A stretch of 21,295 nucleotides of DNA from Auxenochlorella pyrenoidosa (Eukaryota; Chlorophyta; Trebouxiophyceae; Chlorellales; Chlorellaceae): NCBI GenBank assembly GCA_001430745.1, contig KQ481967.1:495584-516878 (forward strand), read 5' to 3'. A program made the translations under genes and the position numbers. The first letter of the stretch is position 1; each line of letters starts with the position of its first letter. Below, one piece after another: positions 11,501 through 21,295 of this stretch. The notes below the pieces were generated by a model that had not been told where the DNA came from, did not search any database, and worked only from the letters and a program-made list of their open reading frames with translations.

Positions 11501-13713
11501 GATTGCATGACTGCATGGGTGGCATGGCTCGTGCCGACTTGGGTTCATTTCTGTGTCTGCACCGGCCCCGAGGTTGGGTCGACGCCGCATGGCAGCGCGC
11601 CGTGCCGCCACCTTTGGCCGGGCGCCACGCACCAGCATGCAGGCAGGCCTTGAGCCCCGGGCACCAACAAAACAGGACCCGCCACTGGGAGGCGGCTCCG
11701 CCAGGTGCCGTGCTCAGCCAACACACCCGAGCACGCACCTGTGAGGCTGCCTGCCACGGCAAGTGAGTACGACGGGCTGGGCTGGTGCGGGTTGTCCGCC
11801 ACGCCACCCAGGCGGGCGAGCTGGAGGGAGCGCAGGCGCGGCAGCGCCGCCAGGCTGGCTGGCAGCCGGTGATACACGCCGCGGTAGCCTGCAGCGGCAG
11901 CGGCGTGGCAGCAGCACACGGAGGGACTGTGTGCACACCTGCTGTCGACTCGCCCAGAGCAGGTTCCTGGGCAGAAAGAACGCCAGGGTGCACGATGTGG
12001 ACAGGTGGGGGGGTTTACGAAGGGGCCGCAAGACCCTGGCAGGCGGGCGAGGCACCCAGCAAGCTCAAGCCCCACACAACAGGCGACACAGCGAGGACCA
12101 GCCAGGCAAGCGAGGATGAAGCAGGGGCCAGGAGACGGCCCCGCAGGCCATGCAGCACAGCCCTGTTTGAGACAGCTGATGCGCAGGGCTGCCAGCCTGC
12201 CACAGCAGCTGCACAGCGCGCAGCAGTGGCCCCACCCGAGGCGAGGGCCAGGTCCTGCAGGCCCGTCAGCGCGGTGATGAAGGCTGCCTGGGGGGTGCCC
12301 AGGGACAGGCTCTCCTCCGGGGGCAGCTGCAGGTGCAGGCTGGTGAGGTGGCGCAGAGAGCGCAGCGTGGCAGCATGCGCCTGCAGCAGGTCCTGCAAGC
12401 AGCAGAGTGGGGTCAGGCAGGCAGCGCTGTGGGGACGGGCAGTTCACAGTGTACAGGGCAAATTGGCTGCAAGCACTGCTTGCCCACCCCCGCCCAGCCT
12501 GTGCGGCCTGCTGGGATTGCCTAGAGAAGCTGCCTCCCGCCCAGCCCTCTCGCCTGCACCCAGCACTGCTGCACTAGCAGCTGGCGCAGGCTGCCGGCAA
12601 CGGCCTGCAGGACTGCCGACACGTCGTCCGCGGCCCCGCACCCCGCTTCCTGTGAGGCTGCAGGACGGGTGCAATGGGGGAGTGGGAGAGGGCTGAGAGC
12701 AGGATAAGTGCTCAGCGGGGCAAGGCAGGGAGAGGATGTCGACGCCCGCAGCGCTAAGTATTCACAATGCACAGGGTCACGCTGCACATGGCTGCCAGCG
12801 CCCGCCTACCTGCATCCAGGTGGCGCAGGTGCAGCTGCCGCACGTGGCGGCCGTACCGCCCAAACCAGGCAGCCAGCACCTCGGGCGTCGGCAGGTTTTT
12901 GTTGAAGCGGACGCGCCTGCACCCAAGGGGTAGCACGGGCGGGGCGCGGCGGCAGCAGTGTCGCATGCAATCGCAGCACCCCCATCAGCCAGAGCGTCGT
13001 CGCCCCTTGCAGCAAGAGAGCAGCCGTCGTATGCACGTTGTGCACGCGCAGGCTGGCCGCGTTTGATTGTTTGGTGCATCCCACACTGTGCTGCCTTCCG
13101 CCCCAGCCCTGCACACCCCTGCCCTCACCTGCTGGTGCTGGCCTTCTTGCGAGGGTCAATCACCACCGCCTCCCACACCTGTGGGCAGCGCCAGCAGCAG
13201 CAGAGGTAGATACTCAGTCTCATTGGGAAGCTGCGACCGTGGGGCTGTCATCGCCGGTGGTGCTGTGGCAGCGGTTGGAGGGCCGAAGCAGCGGGAGGAG
13301 CCAGGCGCGGGCGCTCGGTGCAGCACACCTGCGGCGCATCCTCCAGCGCCTCTCGCCACCCCCGGCACACCAGGTTGAGCTTGAACCTGCGCAGCAAGGG
13401 GAGGCAGGGAGGCAGGCACGAAGTCGTGGCTCAGTCACGGCTCAGAAGGGTTGCGGCCCGGTCAGTGCAGCAGGGCGCAGCACGGCTGCTCGTGACAATT
13501 GACAGGCAGCCAACGGCTTGCCAACGGCGCCTGACAGGGGCAAGCAGCGGCTTTTACGAATGGTGGAAATTCTGCCTATTCTGCAGGCAGCGCGGGAGCC
13601 GTGCGGCCGCACCTGTCACGAGGCGGCAGCAGGCAGGCAACAGCCTGCAGGCAGTCGGCCTGCAGGTGCGCCCAAGGCGGCGCCGCTGCCCGCTTGCCAG
13701 CGCGGGCCTTCAT
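8555..13713 (-). CDS. F-box / leucine-rich-repeat protein
   Basis: Exons: 13713-13613, 13386-13329, 13178-13129, 12916-12810, 12657-12560, 12392-12236, 11888-11739, 11470-11376, 11166-11065, 10811-10683, 10474-10352, 10147-10118, 9892-9821, 9514-9491, 9431-9348, 9280-9245, 8999-8949, 8668-8555; about 526 aa, with phases agreeing throughout. The N-terminus is a compact F-box: WAHLQADCLQAVACLLPPRD joined to RFKLNLVCRGWREALEDAPQ (residues 14-53). Then come V-W-E-A-V-V-I-D and about ten irregular leucine-rich repeats, e.g. LTSLHLQL, LRSLQLARL, LASLVLSNVGL, LRELALHNHT, LTLLDLSFNSLRTI. The protein ends at LARSMPWVLIDV. F-box proteins recruit LRR-bound substrates to SCF ubiquitin ligases; the target is unknown. 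Weak points are the exon at 9280-9245 (acceptor GCGAG, donor GTAGCG), the 24-nt exon at 9514-9491, and the end of exon 5, which could be 12554 with a GC donor. Two introns (10117-9893 and 9820-9515) may be retained in frame. Confidence 0.78.
9515..9820 (-). other. 306-bp stop-free 3n intron (or retained coding segment) of the F-box/LRR gene
   Basis: The donor is CTGGTG|GTGAGG and the proposed acceptor GCGCAAG|CTG, which has a weak AAG rather than CAG. The segment is exactly 102 codons with no stop in the frame of both flanking exons, and it carries the 33-bp tandem repeat. It may be an intron, an exon, or an alternatively spliced segment. Confidence 0.55.
9681..9811. repeat. Four-copy 32-33 bp tandem repeat (minisatellite)
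   Basis: Copies begin with TGCGGCCTTCC at 9681, 9713, 9746 and 9779, spacings 32, 33 and 33. The middle two copies share the run GGCCATTCG. Read on the minus strand in the frame of the host gene, a unit encodes about 11 residues of the type N-G-L-W-K-A-A-C-G-G-A. The array lies between two LRR exons. Confidence 0.85.
9893..10117 (-). other. 225-bp stop-free 3n intron of the F-box/LRR gene
   Basis: The donor is TCTGAG|GTCAGC and the acceptor CACCGCAG|CTC, phase 0 on both sides. It is 75 codons long and open in the frame of its neighbours. If translated it would include a Pro/Thr-rich run caused by the GGGT repeat. Splicing is the default reading, since LRR spacing is better without it. Confidence 0.6.
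9927..9970 (+). repeat. GGGT repeat tract
   Basis: Repeated GGGT/GTGG units on the plus strand, with enough G-triplets for a G-quadruplex in the DNA. It lies inside an intron of the minus-strand F-box/LRR gene, so the transcript carries the C-rich complement. Confidence 0.75.
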
Positions 13714-14133
13714 GCCTTCGGTTGGTGAGAGGTATGAAGATCGCCAGTCACGCCCAATATGGCTGCAGCAGCTGCAGGGAGTTCAAAAGAGGGATTTGAG
13801 AGCGAGCCAGTGATGCATAATTACCATGGGTGGCGGGCGGGTGGCGGGTGGCGGCAGTGGCGGTGGCGGGCAGGACATCCCTCAAGCCCCTCAACCGCGC
13901 GATCCAGACCACCGCACAGCGGCTCACCCTCGTCCGATCGCCGCCGCAGCTGTTTTATGCCGCTCACTCTGAGGGTTCTCCTGGCTCCACCTGCAGATGC
14001 TGGCTGTCGCTGGCCCAGCTGCGCGCGGTAGTTCACTTTCCAGCTCAGTGCAGCGAGAGAAGCTGCCGCCTGAGCTTGCCTGCAGCGTCGACAAGTGGGC
14101 CCCGCCGGGCGTGCCTAGCGCTTAGCCGGCTGC

Positions 14134-14156
14134 CATGATGCTGGCATGGCATCATG
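14134..14156. repeat. Perfect 8-bp inverted repeat
   Basis: CATGATGC at 14134-14141 pairs with GCATCATG at 14149-14156 across a 7-base loop. It sits about 45-65 bp beyond the putative hydrolase poly(A) motif and upstream of the F-box/LRR gene. A hairpin or a dimer-binding site is possible; nothing more can be said. Confidence 0.5.
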
Positions 14157-14200
14157 AGGGCCGCTGCATGAGTTTGGTTGCCAAAGGCCATCTGCTTGAC

Positions 14201-14205
14201 TTACA
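14201..14205 (-). terminator. TGTAA polyadenylation signal of the alpha/beta-hydrolase gene
   Basis: On the minus strand this reads TGTAA, 194 bases beyond the hydrolase stop codon, a normal distance for green-algal 3' UTRs. Confidence 0.6.
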
Positions 14206-14398
14206 CCGCCAATAAACTACATTGGTCTTGTAGAGGAGCGTAGCACATTATTGGCAAGCAGGGCTACGCACAATTATTTGCATGAAAGGGTCGTGCAGTC
14301 GTGAGTGGGGGGCCAGCAGGGGTGGGCTACGGTAGGATGCCACAGGCGGGAGCCTTTCCTGCCCGCATGCTGCCAAGCTGAAGCTGGAAAGCCAGTTG

Positions 14399-17283
14399 TC
14401 AGTGCCTGCCCCGGCGCCAGAACCCAGTGAAGCAGCCGGGTGGGGCTGTGGCCTCCAGCGCCAGGCGTTGCTGCTTGTCCTGCAGCGCGGGCACAGCAGG
14501 GATGCGTGGAGCGTGGGCACGCGCCTCCGCTGGCATGCCAATCGCAGCCGGGCATCTGTCCATCGAGCTCCACTGACCCCCCCCACCCCCCCACCCCACC
14601 CACCCCCACTCCCCACCACCACCACCACCACCACCACCCCCATGCACCCACCTCGGCCTTGCTGGCATCCAGGAACCTGAGCACGTGCTGGGTGAAGGCC
14701 CGGGGGTCGCGCAGGAAAGGGGCCTGCGGGGCGGAGGGACGGGACCGCACTGCGCTGTGCCATGCCATGCAATGATGTGCTGTGCTGTGCAGGGCAGGCA
14801 AGGGCATCAGGTGGGGCCGCTCAAGGGCCGCTGCCGGCGCCACTCCGAGCCGCACCGCACGTGATCCCACCCATCAAACCCACGCCCAGCCCTCGTTTCT
14901 GTGCATCCAGCCAGGGTACCAGCTCACATGGCCCGCCCCCTGGATGTTGACCAGCCAGGATCCGGGGGTGGCGGCCGCCGCCTTGGCAGAGGTTGCGGCG
15001 GGGAAAATCTTGTCCTGGGTGCCGCTGCGTAGGCGGGCAACAGATGGGAACAACGGGTGAGAAGGTGTGGGGTGGGGGTGGGAGGGGGGCGCAGACCAGG
15101 GTGGGGCAGCGTGGGTGCGCTGCCAGCCACCGTTCCTCGCCCTCCTCGCTGCCCTGCCACGTCGGCCTTTGTGCTCCCCAGCCAGCACCCCCGCCCCTCA
15201 CGTGATGTAGAGGACGCGCTTCTTGGCAGCCGCCACCCGCGGCAGCAGCGGGGCGGCAGCCCAGTACTGCCGGATGGCATCTGCCTGCCGCTTGCGGGAC
15301 TCCAGGGGCACCTCAAAGGCGGCAGGGTCTGCCGGGATTCAATTCAAGTCGGGTTAGATTGTGATTCATGGGCCCGATTGACGAGGCTTGGAAGGGGCAG
15401 GTAGGTCGGGGCTCGCCGGCAGGTGGCAGCAGGCGACGCCCAGCATGCACAGCGCAGGGCAGCAAGGGTAAACTCCACCCTGGCGGCTTACTAGGCGGGA
15501 TGATGCCGCCAGCCGTGGCGTAGCCCGCGCCTGGCAGGCCACTGAAGCCGGGGATTGCGGCATACTGCAGCGAGGCGATGTGCATGCCCAGTGCCGCAAA
15601 ACCTGCAGGCAGACACGTGCTTTTGTTGATGCACAGAAGATGTCCTGGCAGCAGCAGGCTGTCTGGAGGCCCACCACGGCTGCTCAGCCCACGTCAGCAT
15701 GCACTCAGCAGCAGTACAGGATCAAGCCGAGCTGCATGGGGGCCTGCCAAGCATCTGCCGAGCATCTGACCGCAGCGTGCACGCCGCACCCGGGTCCTTC
15801 TCCCCTTCTGGCAGCAGCAGCGTCACGTCGGTGAGGGCCTTCTCGCTTGACAGGTGGCTGCGGTGGGCGGGGGGCAGACTGCCAGTATTGGCTGGGCGGG
15901 CTGGGAGCCACGGCGCTTCGGAGTGTGCTGAGAGGGCGGCTGAGAATGCCACCAGGAGGCAGTTGAGCAGGCAGGGGCGCATGCTTTCTCTGCATGGCGA
16001 GTACCCTGCCTCTCACCTAAGCATGGCATCGATGCCGCCCTCTGGCTCCGGGGCGCCCTTGCCATAGGAGGTGGCAGCTGCATTGGGAGGGAGGACTTAG
16101 GACCATGTTGGAGCGTCGGCAGTCGTGCTTGCCACTGAGGGTGCACGCTCCCTCAATGACAGAGTGGCAACTGCGAGCTGTGCCATCCGGACAGCTTCAG
16201 CCCACTGGCTGCATGCAGGGCCTCACTTGCAACGACGGAGCCCACGGCGCTGCCGTGGTGGGCGGCCAGCCACAGAGCGACCATGCCGCCCATGCTGATG
16301 CTGCAGCCGGGGCAGGTGCGCAGCCAGAAGGAGGCGGGTCTGGGCTGGGAAGATTGCCAGTCATTGACGCTTCGACGAGGCACCCCAACAGACTGCCATC
16401 CTCTCTGGCACCTTTGCCTCCTGCGCTCACCCCAGCACGTCGGGCGCAGCACCCAGCTTCAGCGAGGCGACGAGGTCCAGGCAGGAGCGCGCCATCAGAG
16501 GCACCGTCAGCTCCAGCGGCCTCTCGCCCGCCCTTGTGTCAACTGCAAGGGTTTGGAGTGCCGACGCCTGTGAGCTTGCGGGTTTCACTATCTGCTTTCG
16601 AGGACAGCCGACCGTGCACGCCCACCATGACTCAACAGCGCTCCGCATCTGGCAGCTGACTGTGCTTGGCGGGGCTGGGCAGGGATGACTGCATGCTGTG
16701 CAGCGATGCCTGCCCGCCCGCCCAGCCAACCTGTCAGGCCGGCCAGGATGTTGTCGAAGATGACGACCTCCCGTGTCCTCGCCAACTCCTCCAGCATCTG
16801 CGAAATAAATATAGAGCCAGGTGACCGTTTCCTTCGTGGGTTTTTTGCAGATGCATAAGATGCGTGTGTGGGTTAGGCTCCACCCACAGGCTCTGCCACC
16901 CGGTGCCCTGCCCGGTGCCTAGCCAGCTGCCCTGCAGTGCAGGGCACTCACCGCTGCCGGCCAGCCGTACTGCGTGGCGCCCATGCCTTGGATCAGCACC
17001 AGAGCAGGCCTTCCACTGCCCGCCTTGCCGAAACGGTGGTAGCTGTACCGGATGTCGCCTGCATGGGAACAAAGGAGCCTTGTTTGGGCCGTGAGCGCGG
17101 CCTCAAGCAGCAGCAGCACCGACAGTGTAGCAGGGCCAGAGGTGGGCCGACGCTGATCGCACCAATCTGCGCCTCTTTTGCCGCCCCAATGAATGTAAAA
17201 TTGTCGAAACTGGGCGTGGCAGGCGACACAGCGATCTCGCCGTCCACAGGGTGGGCGGGCGGCTGAACGTCCTCGACCGACAT
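14399..17283 (-). CDS. Alpha/beta-hydrolase fold protein
   Basis: Twelve exons join in perfect phase to 361 aa plus TGA: 17283-17163, 17058-16952, 16797-16731, 16542-16431, 16300-16227, 16077-16017, 15845-15790, 15602-15492, 15328-15202, 15024-14928, 14723-14652, 14479-14399. The start is the ATG at 17283 (MSVEDVQPPA), giving about 42 residues before the fold. Family landmarks: the first core strand and oxyanion loop LVLIQGMGATQYGWP (residues 60-74), the nucleophile elbow G-I-S138-M-G-G, the acid in YITGTQD283KIFP, and the base in NIQGAGH311 followed by APFLRDPRAFTQHVLRFLD. Ser138, Asp283 and His311 make a complete triad. A helical cap of about 100 residues (about 160-265) lies between strands. 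The product is thus an esterase, lipase or related hydrolase; the substrate cannot be told. The usual RGxGxS turn after FDN is replaced by ILAGLT. No signal peptide is obvious, so a cytosolic protein is likely. Its ATG lies 182 bp from the upstream gene's poly(A) motif. Confidence 0.9.
14577..14638 (+). repeat. C-rich tract and ACC trinucleotide repeat in hydrolase intron 11
   Basis: C runs interrupted by A (14577-14614) are followed by eight ACC units (14615-14638). The pre-mRNA from the minus strand carries the G-rich complement, (GGT)8 followed by G runs, capable of forming a G-quadruplex. Confidence 0.8.
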
Positions 17284-17636
17284 GGTTCGTTAGATATTGG
17301 CGGCTCAGTTGAGCGCGTTTCGAATCTTCAATTTGCTCTTACACGCGGGTCAAGCCTGGGGCACAGCATGCCCAGCACGGTGGCGGGCCGCACACAACTT
17401 GTGTTGACATCACAAGGCTGCACTCGAGCGCGCAGCAGTCTGTACTTTCAGGGTCAGTGAGCAGTTACAATTGAAGTCAAATACCATGAGGTTAGGGCAA
17501 CACCGGCGGGATTGAAGGTGCAGTGACAGGTGCACACCTGCCCGCCATGTAGGCAAAAGGACAGGCCCCATGAGGGCGAGGAGACGAGAGAACGTGGGAT
17601 ACAAGGAAGCGCAGAGCCACTGCTCCACTGCATGCC
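17284..17636 (-). other. Compact intergenic region: aminotransferase 3' UTR and hydrolase promoter
   Basis: About 350 bp separate the aminotransferase stop from the hydrolase ATG, both minus strand. After the TGTAA motif at 17469-17465, about 180 bp remain for the hydrolase promoter and 5' UTR. This part is somewhat less GC-rich. No further gene was seen. Confidence 0.5.
17465..17469 (-). terminator. TGTAA polyadenylation signal of the aminotransferase gene
   Basis: The minus strand reads TGTAA, 168 bases beyond the aminotransferase stop codon, as expected for a chlorophyte poly(A) signal. Confidence 0.6.

Positions 17637-21295
<3,659 letters not shown>

Larger units (their letters stand above)
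13714..14398 (-). other. Intergenic region: hydrolase 3' UTR and F-box/LRR promoter
   Basis: Between the hydrolase stop (14399) and the F-box ATG (13713), both on the minus strand. It contains a TGTAA motif at 14205-14201, a perfect 8-bp inverted repeat at 14134-14156, and a CATAAAA element at 13959-13953 about 240 bp before the F-box start that could be TATA-like (weak). A plus-strand frame of about 100 codons at 13830-14138 exists but has no recognisable domain and was not called. Confidence 0.5.

Noticed and set aside
13830..14138. A possible plus-strand gene of about 100 codons between the hydrolase and the F-box gene
   Set aside because: No domain and no supporting splice sites. The region is better explained as the promoter and 3' UTR of the flanking minus-strand genes.

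Overview
This window looks like nuclear DNA from a green alga, most likely a Chlorella-like trebouxiophyte. The evidence is a very GC-rich sequence, genes split into many short exons (24 to 170 bp in four of the five genes), introns of mostly 100-400 bp with GTG-rich donors and CTGCAG acceptors, and TGTAA motifs (the usual chlorophyte polyadenylation signal) downstream of three of the stop codons. The species assignment is inference. All gene models were built by hand from splice sites, reading phase and protein-family resemblance. No RNA or database evidence was available.

Layout, left to right. (1) About 1-5303, minus strand: the 5' 1255 codons of a very long Ala/Gln/Glu-rich coiled-coil protein, golgin-like by inference, running off the left edge. 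(2) 5304-6377: a non-coding stretch of about 1.07 kb between divergent genes. (3) 6378-7907, plus strand: a small thioredoxin-fold protein with a WCPSC active site and a probable organelle transit peptide, 5 exons, 176 aa. (4) 8555-13713, minus strand: an F-box/leucine-rich-repeat protein, about 18 exons and about 526 aa. (5) 14399-17283, minus strand: an alpha/beta-hydrolase, 12 exons, 361 aa, with a complete Ser-Asp-His triad. (6) 17637-21223, minus strand: the 3' ten exons (327 aa) of acetylornithine aminotransferase, an arginine biosynthesis enzyme; its 5' end lies beyond the right edge.

The five genes do not form an obvious pathway. The neighbourhood looks like ordinary compact nuclear gene packing: three co-oriented minus-strand genes, one of them convergent with the thioredoxin gene. 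The main interest is in gene structure. There are several probable GC-AG introns. The LRR gene has two consecutive introns that are stop-free and a multiple of three long, one carrying a 33-bp (11-codon) tandem repeat. Other points are micro-exons, long intronic homopolymer/G-rich tracts, and a non-canonical thioredoxin active site. I saw no mobile element, CRISPR array, rRNA or tRNA, and nothing that amounts to a new multi-gene system.
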